Shown here: one piece after another, positions 8,855 to 18,393 of the stretch | How positions within the stretch are numbered: the first letter of the stretch is position 1 | How the letters are laid out: the number at the start of each line of letters is the position of its first letter | Assembly: GCA_900770635.1 (NCBI GenBank) | Contig: CAAGLB010000098.1 | Span: 23,359-87,358, forward strand | Origin: an uncultured Alistipes sp. | GTDB lineage: Bacteria; Bacteroidota; Bacteroidia; Bacteroidales; Rikenellaceae | Reading direction: 5' to 3' | DNA: 64,000 nt | Notes under the pieces: model-generated | Told to the model about the DNA's origin: nothing | Database searches by the model: none | Seen by the model: only the letters and a program-made list of their open reading frames with translations | Program-made: the position numbers and the translations under genes

Positions 8855-10942
8855 ATGAAAAAACTTTTTAAACACCTTGTGATGGCAATGACGCTCGTTG
8901 TAGCATTTGCCTCACAGGCTTTCGCAGCCAACCCTATCTACGGTAAGGTTGTTGACATCAACGGCGGTGCTCCAGTAAAATGGACACTCTATGCAAATGA
9001 CAATGGCAACGACTCTTACACATTGGTTTTCACAGGATCTATCAGCAAGGGCTATCATGGCTACTCATTGTCAGATCCTTATTCAGCACCTTGGTTTGAG
9101 TTCAAGGGCGGCAAGACTGTAGGTAGCATGACCGAGCCATACAAGAGCAAGATGGTGTCACACACCGACGAGTATGGCGATGTTGTTAAGCACTACAAGG
9201 GCACAATGATCTTCGCTCAGAAGATGCAGGCAGCTCCTAACACTACTGTTACTGGTTCTATTGGTGCAAACATCTGTACCGACGAGACAAACCAGTGCCA
9301 GCAGTGTGCTTTCGACTTCTCGATCACCTTGGCTCCTGTTAAGGAGGCTGTAGCACCAGCTGCTGAGGAGAAGAAGGAGGAGGCTGCAAAGGCTGAGGAG
9401 CCAGCAAAGGTAGAGGAGGTTACTGAGGCTGAGGCTGCCACTCCTGTTGTTGAGGAGGCAGCACCAGCGGCTGAGGAGCACCTCGTAGCATCTGAGGCTA
9501 CAGCACAGCCTAAGAAGGCTCTCGACTGGAGCTCAATCATCTCGGCTATCATCTGGGGTTTTGCAGCGTTGCTCACTCCATGTGTATTCCCTATGGTTCC
9601 TATGACCGTATCGTTCTTCATCAAGGGTTCAGGTTCTAAGGCTCAGGGCCGTTTCCGTGCAACAATGTATGGTATCTTTATCATCGCCCTCTACGTATTG
9701 CCTATCGCAGCCCTTATCCTTATCACTCGCTTTACTGGCGGTGAGGGTGTTACTGAGGATATCTTCAACTGGTTGTCTACACACTGGATTCCTAACCTCA
9801 TCTTCTTTGCTATCTTCATGATCTTCGCAGCATCATTCTTCGGTGCATTCGAAATCACATTGCCTTCAAGCCTTGTTAACAAGAGCGATGCAGGTGCCGA
9901 GAAGGGCGGTTTGATCGGTATCTTCTTCATGGCTATGACACTCGTTCTTGTATCATTCTCTTGTACAGGTCCTATCGTAGGTACTGTTATCATCGAGTCA
10001 ATGAACGGTGGCTTGTGGATGCCTATCATCACTATGGCTGCATTTGCAACAGCATTTGCACTTCCATTTACTCTTCTTGCATGGTTCCCATCATTGCTTA
10101 AGAACATGCCTAAGAGCGGTGGCTGGTTGAACTCAGTGAAGGTTGTTCTCGGTTTCATCGAGATCGCCCTCGGTTTGAAGTTCTTGATGACTGCTGACCA
10201 GACTTACCACTGGGGCTTGCTCGACCGTGAGGTTTACCTCGCCATCTGGATCGTAGTATTCTCATTGCTCGGCCTCTATCTCCTTGGCAAGCTTCGTTTT
10301 GCTCACGACTCAAAGATGGAGTACCTTCCTGTTAAGCGCCTTGTTTTGGCTATCGTAGTATTCTCATTCGTAGTTTACATGATTCCTGGCATGTTCGGTG
10401 CTCCACTTAACGCACTCTCTGGTTACTTGCCTCCAATGACATCTCAGGACTTCCGCATCGACGGTAGCAACGCTAACCTTAACGCTGATGTTAAGTATGG
10501 CGATAAGCTCCACTTGCCACACAACCTCAAGGGTTACTTCGACCTTGACGAGGCTATCGAGGCAGCTAAGAAGCAGAACAAGCCTATCTTCCTCGACATC
10601 ACTGGTCACGCATGTAACAACTGCCGTGAGATGGAGACTCGCGTATGGAGCGACTCACGTGTTAAGGAGATGTTGATGAACGACTATATCATCTGCGCAC
10701 TCTATGTTGACGATCGTACAGACCTCAACACCGAGGACTACTACACAAACAAGAATGGTATTGTGATGACTACTCTCGGTCGTAAGAACAACGCTATTGC
10801 TGTTGAGCGTTTCGGCGTTAACGCACAGCCAGGCTACATCCTCATGTCACCAGACGAGGAGATCTTGATGCCTGTTCGTGGCTACGACGCAAGCATCGAG
10901 GGCTTCATCCAGTTCTTGGAGGGTGGTAAGGCAAAGATGTAA
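8855..10942 (+). CDS. DsbD-family protein-disulfide reductase (thiol:disulfide interchange)
   Basis: 695 aa. DsbD-type proteins move electrons from cytoplasmic thioredoxin across the inner membrane to periplasmic partners. Seen here in order: a signal peptide (residues 1-24); an N-terminal DsbD-alpha-like domain with paired cysteines (CTDETNQCQQC near 145); an Ala/Glu-rich linker (about 165-215); a transmembrane DsbD-beta domain (about 225-520) with redox cysteines in LLTPCVFPMVP and SFSCTGPIVG; and a C-terminal thioredoxin-like domain with the active site HACNNCREME near residue 588. All three redox pairs are present, so it should be active. A strong terminator follows at 10962-10997. Confidence 0.93.
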   Translation: MKKLFKHLVMAMTLVVAFASQAFAANPIYGKVVDINGGAPVKWTLYANDNGNDSYTLVFTGSISKGYHGYSLSDPYSAPWFEFKGGKTVGSMTEPYKSKMVSHTDEYGDVVKHYKGTMIFAQKMQAAPNTTVTGSIGANICTDETNQCQQCAFDFSITLAPVKEAVAPAAEEKKEEAAKAEEPAKVEEVTEAEAATPVVEEAAPAAEEHLVASEATAQPKKALDWSSIISAIIWGFAALLTPCVFPMVPMTVSFFIKGSGSKAQGRFRATMYGIFIIALYVLPIAALILITRFTGGEGVTEDIFNWLSTHWIPNLIFFAIFMIFAASFFGAFEITLPSSLVNKSDAGAEKGGLIGIFFMAMTLVLVSFSCTGPIVGTVIIESMNGGLWMPIITMAAFATAFALPFTLLAWFPSLLKNMPKSGGWLNSVKVVLGFIEIALGLKFLMTADQTYHWGLLDREVYLAIWIVVFSLLGLYLLGKLRFAHDSKMEYLPVKRLVLAIVVFSFVVYMIPGMFGAPLNALSGYLPPMTSQDFRIDGSNANLNADVKYGDKLHLPHNLKGYFDLDEAIEAAKKQNKPIFLDITGHACNNCREMETRVWSDSRVKEMLMNDYIICALYVDDRTDLNTEDYYTNKNGIVMTTLGRKNNAIAVERFGVNAQPGYILMSPDEEILMPVRGYDASIEGFIQFLEGGKAKM

Positions 10943-10961
10943 TTTGTCGAACACCATAAAC

Positions 10962-10997
10962 AAATGCCTCGGCTGATTGCTCAGCCGAGGCATTTTT
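10962..10997 (+). terminator. intrinsic terminator of the DsbD-like gene
   Basis: Perfect 15-bp stem, aaatgcctcggctga (10962-10976) and tcagccgaggcattt (10981-10995), with a 4-nt loop followed by T residues. It is 20 bp after the stop codon and may also serve the convergent minus-strand operon ending at 11027. Confidence 0.92.
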
Positions 10998-11026
10998 GTT
11001 ACAGTATGAAAGTGTAGATTACTCTA

Positions 11027-11752
11027 TTACAACAAATTCAAGAATCTATCTTTGTAGTTCTCACCAAGCGGTATATAGTCGCCATTGTCGAGGAAGATGC
11101 GGCCCTTGGTGTAGCTCGATATGCGTTTAAGGTTGACGATATACGAGCGGTGAACACGCAAGAAGTTATTAGCAGGCAGCGACGCCTCCATGTTTTTGAG
11201 TCTAAAAAGCGTTGTTATGGTCTGACCGCCATCGATATACAGACGCACATACTCGCCAGCACTCTCCAAATAGACGATATCGGCAATACGCACCAACTGA
11301 GTTTTGTAGTCGGCCTTAACAGAGATATAGCCCTTGTCGGCCTCCTCAGCCTCGTCATGCGCTGCAGCACTCTCAGCAATGCGGCAACGCTCGACAAGGT
11401 CGACAAGCGAGATAACCTTCTGCGTGGCCTTTGTAAACTCATCGTAGCTGAAAGGCTTCAACAAGTAGTCGATTGCATTTAGCTTGAAGCCCTCCAAAGC
11501 AAACTCAGAGTGCGCCGTAGTAAATATAATGTAGTAGGAGTGAGTTAGCGAGCGCACAAAGTCGAGGCCATTCATGTCGGGCATATTTATGTCGACAAAG
11601 ATAAGGTCGACATGCTCCGAGGCGATAACCTCCTGCGCCTCCTTAGCGCTGCGACACTGAGCAACAAGCTCGAGCTGCTCGGTACGATCGATATAGCTGG
11701 TTATTTGTCGTAGAGCCAGAGGCTCATCATCTATTGCGATACACTTTACCAT
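11027..11752 (-). CDS. LytTR-type two-component response regulator
   Basis: 241 aa. The N-terminal receiver domain has acidic residues at DDEP (residues 8-9), the phosphoacceptor Asp in LIFVDINMPDMNGLDF (about residue 54) and a conserved Lys in LLKPFSYDEF (about 104). The C-terminal LytTR DNA-binding domain (about 135-241) carries IVYLESAGEYVRLYI and FLRVHRSYIVNLKRI. It starts 3 bp downstream of the sensor kinase gene, forming a classic LytS/LytR-type pair. Targets are unknown. Confidence 0.95.
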   Translation of the reverse strand: MVKCIAIDDEPLALRQITSYIDRTEQLELVAQCRSAKEAQEVIASEHVDLIFVDINMPDMNGLDFVRSLTHSYYIIFTTAHSEFALEGFKLNAIDYLLKPFSYDEFTKATQKVISLVDLVERCRIAESAAAHDEAEEADKGYISVKADYKTQLVRIADIVYLESAGEYVRLYIDGGQTITTLFRLKNMEASLPANNFLRVHRSYIVNLKRISSYTKGRIFLDNGDYIPLGENYKDRFLNLL

Positions 11753-11755
11753 ATA

Positions 11756-12805
11756 TCAAGATATTATAGGGATTACTAATTTGACGACATAGTGGTCGTT
11801 ATGCTGGTCGTCGATGTCGAGCACAAAGTTGTCGCTAAACAACAATTCGAGGCGACGAGTCATATTGTTTAGGCCGATGCCACTATGTTCCGACGATGAC
11901 GACAAGTTACGACTGTTGGCCACAACACACGTAAACTCATTGGCATCGACATATAGGTTGATATGAATAAACGACTTTTTATTGTAGCTTATGCCATGCT
12001 TAAATGCATTCTCGACGAGCACAATTAACAACAATGGAGGGAGCTTCACCCTACGACATATTGTCATATCGGGATAGGTAAAACGAATATCCACCTCGTC
12101 GATATAGCGAATACGCATTAGCTCAATGTAGTTTTTCAAGAACTCAACCTCCTTGTCGAGCGTTGTGGTCTGCTCGCCCGAGTCGTAGAGCACATGGCGC
12201 ATCATGCGTGATAGGTCCATAACACTCTTACGTGCCATCTCTTTGTCGAAATCGATCATAGAGTGGATATTGTTGAGCGTATTCATCAGAAAATGGGGAT
12301 TTATCTGATACTTCAAATACTGCATCTGCGACTCCATGTTTTGGCGTTCAAGCTCGTTCATGCGCTGCTCGGTGATTATGGCACGATAGTAGAGCTTAAT
12401 CATACTATTAGCACCCGACATCAATATGCCGAATAGCACATTCCAGTACCACGCCAACTCCGTGAGCGAGGCCTTATCACGCAGGTTCTCGTTACCCTGC
12501 CAATAACGGAAGTCGAGCACCTCGATAGTTCCGAACGTCAGCACCACGAGCATCATAAGCAGGACAAGATACCGCCCATAGCGGTTGCGCAAAAGCAGTG
12601 GCGATAGACAATAGTTATGCACCAAGAAGATAATAAAATAGGGGGTAATCTTAACCCACGATATGACCACCTTGCCGAAATCGATGACATCCTCCGACAT
12701 GAGATGGGCATTCATAAAGGGGATAAGATATATGGCTATCCACACCAATGTGTAGATCATATTCTCGCCCAAACTTATATTTCGTAGCAATCTCTTTAGT
12801 TTCAT
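11756..12805 (-). CDS. LytS-type membrane sensor histidine kinase
   Basis: 349 aa from the ATG at 12805. About four transmembrane segments occupy residues 15-130, followed by a short coiled coil. The His_kinase domain carries the phosphoacceptor region YQINPHFLMNTLNNIHSMID, and the ATPase domain has the N-box (VENAFKHG) and G-box (GIGLNNMTRRLELLF). The start is uncertain. In-frame candidates are a TTG at 12865, ATG at 12823, ATG at 12805 and ATG at 12760. A strong promoter ends at 12812, which excludes the first two for that transcript and makes 12805 practically leaderless. It is co-transcribed with the response regulator. Confidence 0.92.
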   Translation of the reverse strand: MKLKRLLRNISLGENMIYTLVWIAIYLIPFMNAHLMSEDVIDFGKVVISWVKITPYFIIFLVHNYCLSPLLLRNRYGRYLVLLMMLVVLTFGTIEVLDFRYWQGNENLRDKASLTELAWYWNVLFGILMSGANSMIKLYYRAIITEQRMNELERQNMESQMQYLKYQINPHFLMNTLNNIHSMIDFDKEMARKSVMDLSRMMRHVLYDSGEQTTTLDKEVEFLKNYIELMRIRYIDEVDIRFTYPDMTICRRVKLPPLLLIVLVENAFKHGISYNKKSFIHINLYVDANEFTCVVANSRNLSSSSEHSGIGLNNMTRRLELLFSDNFVLDIDDQHNDHYVVKLVIPIIS

Positions 12806-12811
12806 AACATA

Positions 12812-12842
12812 CAAAAGTAACATTTTTACATTAATCGACAAA
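12812..12842 (-). promoter_or_regulatory. promoter of the LytS/LytTR operon
   Basis: Minus-strand TTTG (12839-12842), 19-nt spacer, TACTTTTG (12812-12819). The expected transcription start is within a few bases of the ATG at 12805. Confidence 0.75.
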
Positions 12843-12925
12843 ACATATCTGTCAAATATAAACAATTAGGGCATTTTGTTCAGCGAAAAAGGTTATCTTT
12901 GTGATGGAATAAACCAACTAAGAAA

Positions 12926-13594
12926 ATGCTTAAAGGACTACTCTTTGATATGGACGGTGTGTTGGTCAACAACCTCGATGTTCACCGTCAGGCGTTTGCC
13001 GAGTTTTTTCGTCGCTATGGTGTGGATCGCACCTTTGAAGAGCTTAACCGCCACTTTGGTCGTGGCAACGACGACATCATGGGCGAGCTTATGCCACGCG
13101 AGATTGTCGAGCGTGTGGGTATTCGTGAATTAGGCAACCAGAAGGAGGCCATCTATCGTGAGATATATGCACCCATCATCACACCACAACCAGGCCTCGT
13201 GGAGTTTTTAGCAAAGTGCCACGACAGAGGATTGCTGGCCGCTGTAGGCTCATCGGGGTTTCGTGCAAACGTAGACTTTGTCTTGGACAAGTGCTCGATA
13301 CGCAAATATTTTAAGGCTGCTGTGGCTGGCGACGAGGTGACACGTTGCAAGCCCGATCCCGAGATTTATCTCACCGCAGCCAACCACCTTGGCCTTAAAC
13401 CCGAGGAGTGCATCGTGTTTGAGGATGCCGAGGCAGGCATCGAGGCGGGCAAGCGTGCTGGGATGAAAGTTGTAGCACTCGCCACAACATTCGACCGCAC
13501 ATTCCTACAACACACCGATGCCGACATGATAATCGACGACTTTAGAGGATTGGAAATAGCCGCACTCGAAGAGTTGCTAAACTCTGCTAAGTAG
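12926..13594 (+). CDS. HAD-superfamily hydrolase, beta-phosphoglucomutase-like
   Basis: 222 aa. HAD motif I is LLFDMDGVLVNN (nucleophile Asp8, general acid Asp10), motif II is VGSSG near residue 110, motif III is the Lys in RCKPDPEIY near 148 and motif IV is VFEDAEAGIEAG near 172. The helical cap between motifs I and II is of the C1 type found in beta-phosphoglucomutases and sugar-phosphate phosphatases. The exact substrate is unknown. A TATCTTTG -7 box sits at 12894-12901. The 3' end overlaps the convergent SDR gene by 18 bp. Confidence 0.93.
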   Translation: MLKGLLFDMDGVLVNNLDVHRQAFAEFFRRYGVDRTFEELNRHFGRGNDDIMGELMPREIVERVGIRELGNQKEAIYREIYAPIITPQPGLVEFLAKCHDRGLLAAVGSSGFRANVDFVLDKCSIRKYFKAAVAGDEVTRCKPDPEIYLTAANHLGLKPEECIVFEDAEAGIEAGKRAGMKVVALATTFDRTFLQHTDADMIIDDFRGLEIAALEELLNSAK

Positions 13595-14368
13595 CTCTTT
13601 GATAGGCTTTATGCGCAAAAACTGATCGAGCAGACGGGCAGGCAACACAGCACAGATAACGACAACAAGCTTGGTAAACAAGCCTGGTGTAAGGCGGCGC
13701 TGGCCACGCATCATGGCCCTGACGCCACGACGTGCAATCACCTCGGGGCGCATCATTATGCCGAGAGCAACAAACCTACGACGCAGCTTGTCGCTAAGTT
13801 TATAGAATGGAGTGTCGACAGCACCTGGGAACACTGCAGTGACGCTCACACCATAGCGATGCAGCTCATACCAAATAGCCGAAGCGAAGTTCTTCAAATA
13901 GGCCTTAGTGGCACTATAATGCGATATTGTGGGATAGGGCATCCATGCCGTAGACGACGACATTATGAGTATGCGACCACTACCCCGCTCCTTCATCTTT
14001 TCGCCAAAGTAGCGAACAAGAAGCGTTGTTGTTGTGCAGTGCAGGTCGACAATAGTTTGTAGGCGCTCAGGCTCGGTGCGCATAAGTGTACCAAAGAGCA
14101 ACATGCCAGCATTGCACACCAATATCTCGACCTCGAAGCCACGTGCCTCGCACTCGTCAAACACCATCTTCGCTGAGGCGGGGTTAGACAAATCGGCAAA
14201 CAGCGCATGAGCATCGACGCCAAACTCAGCACTAAGTTCCTCGACAGTGGTTGCAAGAGCCTCGGGCTGGTTGCTAACGGCAATAATGCCAAAGCCTCGG
14301 CGTGCAAGTTCCGAGGCGTAGTTTCGACCAATGCCCGATGAGGCACCTGTGATTAATGCATAGCTCAT
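13577..14368 (-). CDS. short-chain dehydrogenase/reductase (SDR)
   Basis: 263 aa. An NAD(P)-dependent Rossmann-fold oxidoreductase of the classical SDR type: cofactor motif ITGASSGIGRNYA at residues 5-17, NAG near residue 87, catalytic Ser in MSSSTAWMP and the YxxxK pair in HYSATKAYLKNF near residue 155. A hydrophobic C-terminal stretch (LFTKLVVVICAVLPARLL) suggests membrane association. Substrate unknown. It is transcribed from a -7 box only 4 bp before its ATG. Confidence 0.92.
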   Translation of the reverse strand: MSYALITGASSGIGRNYASELARRGFGIIAVSNQPEALATTVEELSAEFGVDAHALFADLSNPASAKMVFDECEARGFEVEILVCNAGMLLFGTLMRTEPERLQTIVDLHCTTTTLLVRYFGEKMKERGSGRILIMSSSTAWMPYPTISHYSATKAYLKNFASAIWYELHRYGVSVTAVFPGAVDTPFYKLSDKLRRRFVALGIMMRPEVIARRGVRAMMRGQRRLTPGLFTKLVVVICAVLPARLLDQFLRIKPIKELLSRV

Positions 14369-14372
14369 GGTG

Positions 14373-14399
14373 CAAAGTTACAAAATTTTCCTATTTTTG
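14373..14399. promoter_or_regulatory. divergent -7 boxes for the SDR and ybaK genes
   Basis: TAACTTTG on the minus strand (14373-14380) faces the SDR ATG at 14368. TATTTTTG on the plus strand (14392-14399) faces the ybaK ATG at 14419. I see no well-spaced -33 box for either, so these are weaker calls than the promoters with both boxes. Confidence 0.5.
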
Positions 14400-14418
14400 C
14401 GTACGCAATTAGAATATT

Positions 14419-14898
14419 ATGGCTAAGAAGATAGAAAAGACCAATGCTGCCCGCCTTTTGGACAAGGCTAAGATAGCATACGAACTCATACCCTACACCG
14501 TCGACGAAAACAACCTTGCAGCAACACACGTTGCCGAGGAGTTGGGCGAAGATATTGCCACAGTATTCAAAACATTGGTTCTGCGTGGCGACCGCAACGG
14601 CCTATTCGTGTGCGTCATTCCTGGCGACAAGGAGGTGGACCTAAAAGCCGCAGCACGACTATCGGGCAACAAGAAGGCCGACCTTATACCCATGAAAGAG
14701 CTGTTGCCAACAACAGGATATATTCGTGGCGGCTGCTCGCCCATAGGCATGAAAAAACCGCTCCCAACAATCATTGATGAGAGCTGCATACTGCATGAAC
14801 GTATATATATAAGTGCAGGAGTGCGTGGTCTACAAATAGCAATAGCGCCCAACGACCTCATAGAGTTTGTTGGCGCAACAGTAGCCGAGATAGTATAA
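14419..14898 (+). CDS. ybaK: Cys-tRNA(Pro)/Cys-tRNA(Cys) deacylase
   Basis: 159 aa, standard for the YbaK family. It hydrolyses cysteinyl-tRNA(Pro) made by mistake by prolyl-tRNA synthetase, or acts on related mischarged tRNAs, in the cytoplasm. Family features are THVAEELGEDIATVFKTLVL near residue 37, AARLSGNKKADLIP near residue 77 and the loop RGGCSPIGMKKPLPT near residue 104. It is a single gene between two convergent or divergent neighbours. Confidence 0.93.
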   Translation: MAKKIEKTNAARLLDKAKIAYELIPYTVDENNLAATHVAEELGEDIATVFKTLVLRGDRNGLFVCVIPGDKEVDLKAAARLSGNKKADLIPMKELLPTTGYIRGGCSPIGMKKPLPTIIDESCILHERIYISAGVRGLQIAIAPNDLIEFVGATVAEIV

Positions 14899-14905
14899 CA
14901 CTACC

Positions 14906-15895
14906 CTACTTTGTAAGCTTTGCCAAGTACGAGCGGTTGACAACAACACGCACAGCACGATGAATATTACGAATCTCGACGGGAGTGTTTCCCAACAATT
15001 CGCCATCTACCTCCAACCTTATCTCGGGCGATGACTCGATACGCACATGCTTACCCTGAGCATGAATAACGTGGCCTATGGTATAGATGTTTCCGTTGAA
15101 TAGGCGTCTGAGGCGGAAGATAATGTTCCACCAATGCAACGGACGGATGAGCGTCAAATCAAGCAATCCATCGTCGACAACAGCCTCGGGAAGCTGCTGA
15201 ATACCACCACCATTATATCGTCCTACGCCAATGGCAATACTAAAAAGGAGGTTGTTATAGACAAGGCGGTCATCAATCCACAATTTCACACCCGTAGACT
15301 TATATCTAAAAAATGTACGGATGAGCGTAAATAGATAGGCGCTTGCTCCCAACTTGCTCTTTGAGGCAGAATGCTGCATATTCTTGATGACTGCGGCATC
15401 GAAGCCCACACCAGCAACATTGGCAACATAGCGCACCTGCTTATACATCGACTCCTCGTACTCGACAGCAGCAACATCCTGCAAAAATGTGTAGCCCTCC
15501 TTGATAGCACGAATAGCCTCAGAATAGCGAGTGGGAAGTCCGAACATACGAATCCAATCGTTGCCCGTACCCACAGCGATGACAGCCACAGTAACCTCGT
15601 GTGGCTCAACGCACTTCTGGATAAATAGGCCATTAACAACCTCGTGCAGCGTGCCATCGCCACCAACAACGATAATATGACGATAGCCAGAGTTTACGGC
15701 CTCGACAGTAAGCTCCGTAGCATGGCACTTATGCTCGGTGAACACCGACTCACACTTAATGTTGTTGTCACGCAACAACTTAGATATAAGAGGAAAGTCG
15801 TCCAACCCCTTACCTGAGCCAGATATGGGGTTGACGACGACAAACCACTTGACACCACCCTCAACGGTGGGCCTATCAACAATCTGTTCTCTCAT
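14906..15895 (-). CDS. diacylglycerol/lipid kinase family protein
   Basis: 329 aa. The lipid kinase signatures are VVNPISGSGKG near residue 22, IIVVGGDGTLHEVVNGL near residue 75 and AVGTGNDWIRMFGLPTR near residue 107. The C-terminal domain has VGRYNGGGIQQLPEAVVDDG and EVDGELLG. It is the distal gene of a minus-strand group with pepD, phoH and an outer-membrane protein, with an 18-bp gap after pepD. It is a divergent paralogue of the protein at 6995-7846; the substrate is unknown. Confidence 0.88.
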   Translation of the reverse strand: MREQIVDRPTVEGGVKWFVVVNPISGSGKGLDDFPLISKLLRDNNIKCESVFTEHKCHATELTVEAVNSGYRHIIVVGGDGTLHEVVNGLFIQKCVEPHEVTVAVIAVGTGNDWIRMFGLPTRYSEAIRAIKEGYTFLQDVAAVEYEESMYKQVRYVANVAGVGFDAAVIKNMQHSASKSKLGASAYLFTLIRTFFRYKSTGVKLWIDDRLVYNNLLFSIAIGVGRYNGGGIQQLPEAVVDDGLLDLTLIRPLHWWNIIFRLRRLFNGNIYTIGHVIHAQGKHVRIESSPEIRLEVDGELLGNTPVEIRNIHRAVRVVVNRSYLAKLTK

Positions 15896-15913
15896 ACAAA
15901 ATGAGATAGCCTA

Positions 15914-17374
15914 CTACTTCTTAGGTGCGTTGCGCAAAGTGTTGAGCAAGAAGTCGTAGAACTTCTCAACAGAGGCAATGTTCACCTTCTCATCTGGAGA
16001 GTGTGGGTAGCAGATGGTAGGGCCAAACGAGATCATGTCCATACCTGGATACTTAGCGCCAATGATACCGCACTCCAAACCTGCGTGGATAGCAGTAACA
16101 GCTGGCTTAACACCATAGAGCTTCTCGTATGACTCGAGCATAGTGTGCAAGATAGGCGACTTCATGTTTGGATTCCAACCGCTATATGAGCCACTAAGCT
16201 CAACATCGGCACCTGCAAGCTCAAATACAGAAGAGATAGCACCTGCCAACTCAGCCTTCTCAGTATCTACTGATGAGCGCAACAAGCACTTAACCTCGAT
16301 TGTTGAGCCGTTAGACACAACGATAGCCAAGTTTGAAGATGTCTGAACAAGGTTCTCCATAGCGATAGACATGCGCTGAACGCCGTTAGGGCAACCACAC
16401 ACAGCACGAATCAACGAGTGTGACTCGAGGTGTGGAATGATAGCCTTAGGACACTCAACCTTCTCTGCAAAGATCTCGATAGAGTCCTCGATACCCTCGA
16501 ACTCCTTGATGATAACCTTCTCGTATGACTTCACATTAGCCTCGAAGATTGCTGCCTCAGCCTCACGAACAACAACAACTGCCCATGCCTCACGTGGGAT
16601 AGCATTACGCATGTTACCACCCTCAACTGCTGCGAGCTCCAAGCCGTAAGACTCGGTCTCCTGGCGCAACAAGCGGAACAACACCTTGTTGGCATTAGCA
16701 CGCTGAGTACCAATCTGGATACCTGAGTGACCACCCTTCAAGCCCTTAACAGTAACCTTATAGGCAGCGAACTTACCCTCCAAAGGCTGCTCACGATACT
16801 TGAACGTAACATTTACGTCCATACCACCAGCGCAACCTACATACAACTCACCCTCAGTCTCTGAGTCGAGGTTGAGCAAAATGTCGCCCTTGAGCATACC
16901 ACCCTGAAGGCCGAAAGCACCATCCATACCTGTCTCCTCAGTAGCTGTGAACAAGCACTCCAATGGGCCATGAACAAGGTCAGCATCCTCCATAGCAGCC
17001 ATAGCCGCAGCCAAGCCGATACCGTTGTCAGCGCCAAGAGTAGTGCCGTTAGCAGTTACCCACTCGCCATCGATATATGCCTCGATAGGATCTGTCGAGA
17101 AGTTAAACTCCTTGTCGTTGTTCTTCTGTGGCACCATGTCGGTGTGTGCCTGAAGAATGATACCCTTGCGGTCCTCCATACCTGGAGTAGCTGGCTTATA
17201 TACATATACGTTCTGAGCCTCGTCAACCTTGTGCTCAAGGCCAAGCTCAGCAGCCCACTTTACGATGTAGGCACGAATAGCATCCTCCTCGTGTGATGGG
17301 TGAGGAATGTCACAAATAGCAGCAAAATGCTTCCACACTAACTCGGGCTTCAAGCCCTTCAAATTTTTGTCCAT
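15914..17374 (-). CDS. pepD: aminoacyl-histidine dipeptidase (M20 family)
   Basis: 486 aa, as expected for PepD. It is a zinc-dependent cytosolic dipeptidase with broad activity. Metal and catalytic motifs are visible: GIILQAHTDMVPQ near residue 75, TLGADNGIGLAAAMA near residue 115, FTATEETGMDGAFGL near residue 145, a Gly/Ser-rich GLKGGHSGIQIG near residue 215 and the terminal SFGPTICYPHSPDEKVNI with the last metal-binding His. It lies 21 bp downstream of phoH. Confidence 0.95.
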   Translation of the reverse strand: MDKNLKGLKPELVWKHFAAICDIPHPSHEEDAIRAYIVKWAAELGLEHKVDEAQNVYVYKPATPGMEDRKGIILQAHTDMVPQKNNDKEFNFSTDPIEAYIDGEWVTANGTTLGADNGIGLAAAMAAMEDADLVHGPLECLFTATEETGMDGAFGLQGGMLKGDILLNLDSETEGELYVGCAGGMDVNVTFKYREQPLEGKFAAYKVTVKGLKGGHSGIQIGTQRANANKVLFRLLRQETESYGLELAAVEGGNMRNAIPREAWAVVVVREAEAAIFEANVKSYEKVIIKEFEGIEDSIEIFAEKVECPKAIIPHLESHSLIRAVCGCPNGVQRMSIAMENLVQTSSNLAIVVSNGSTIEVKCLLRSSVDTEKAELAGAISSVFELAGADVELSGSYSGWNPNMKSPILHTMLESYEKLYGVKPAVTAIHAGLECGIIGAKYPGMDMISFGPTICYPHSPDEKVNIASVEKFYDFLLNTLRNAPKK

Positions 17375-17395
17375 AATCTATGAGGTTTTAATTAG

Positions 17396-18391
17396 TTATT
17401 GTTTTTCTTCTCTCTTTTTAAGTCCATTTTCAAGCTCCTCACGCTTGTCGAAGGCAGCGACAATATACTTGACTAACTGGTGGCGCACGATATCTCGCTT
17501 GTCAAACTCAACAATGCCTATGCCCTCGATATTTTTGAGCGTCTCCATAGCACGTGTAAGTCCACTATCGGAGCGGCGAGGAAGGTCAATCTGGGTGACA
17601 TCGCCCGTAACGACAAACTTCGCATTGCGGCCCATACGTGTTAGGAACATCTTAATCTGCGAGAGCGTAGTGTTCTGCGCCTCGTCCAAGATGACAAAGG
17701 CGTTGTCCAACGTACGACCACGCATATATGCCAAAGGTGCAATCTGCACAGTGCCCTCCTCGATATATTTCTGCAACTTAGCCGCAGGAATCATATCGTT
17801 CAAGGCATCGTACAATGGCTGTAAATATGGATCGAGCTTCTCCTTCATGTCGCCAGGCAAAAAGCCGAGCTTCTCGCCCGCCTCGACAGCAGGACGAGTG
17901 AGGATTATGCGACGCACCTCCTTCTCCTTCAACGCACGCACAGCCAACGCAATAGCCGTATATGTCTTACCCGAGCCAGCAGGGCCAACAGCAAACAGCA
18001 GGTCGTTGCGCTCGGCAAGCTTAACCAAGCGCTGCTGGTTAACCGTACGGGCACGGATGATAGCTCCGTTGTTACCATAGACGATGACATCTTTATCCAC
18101 AGCTGGTGGCTCGGCCGAAAGCTCCTCGAGGCTCGAGGAGAAGGCTTGCGACACCACCTCCGAAGAGATGTGACCATATTTTATATAATATGCCACCAAG
18201 GCATTCATCCTGCGCTCGAAGGCAGCAACATCGCTCTTAGCACCCAGCGCCTTAATCTTGTCGCCACGAGCAACAATCTTAATTTTGGGGCTTAGCTCAC
18301 GCATCTGCTCGAGGTAGGCATCTTGAGCACCATACAACTCACGAGCATCGACACCCTCGACTAATATCTCCTTTGTAATCTCCTCACTCAT
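17396..18391 (-). CDS. phoH: PhoH family ATPase
   Basis: 331 aa, standard length. PhoH proteins are cytoplasmic P-loop ATPases linked to RNA metabolism. The Walker A motif is GPAGSGKTYTAIALA near residue 135 and the Walker B-like motif is AFVILDEAQNTTLSQIKMFL near residue 230; VTGDVTQIDLPRR near residue 262 is diagnostic. The N-terminal 110 residues are the KH-like or phage-T family region. It begins 2 bp after the upstream outer-membrane protein gene. Confidence 0.95.
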   Translation of the reverse strand: MSEEITKEILVEGVDARELYGAQDAYLEQMRELSPKIKIVARGDKIKALGAKSDVAAFERRMNALVAYYIKYGHISSEVVSQAFSSSLEELSAEPPAVDKDVIVYGNNGAIIRARTVNQQRLVKLAERNDLLFAVGPAGSGKTYTAIALAVRALKEKEVRRIILTRPAVEAGEKLGFLPGDMKEKLDPYLQPLYDALNDMIPAAKLQKYIEEGTVQIAPLAYMRGRTLDNAFVILDEAQNTTLSQIKMFLTRMGRNAKFVVTGDVTQIDLPRRSDSGLTRAMETLKNIEGIGIVEFDKRDIVRHQLVKYIVAAFDKREELENGLKKREEKQ

Positions 18392-18393
18392 GG

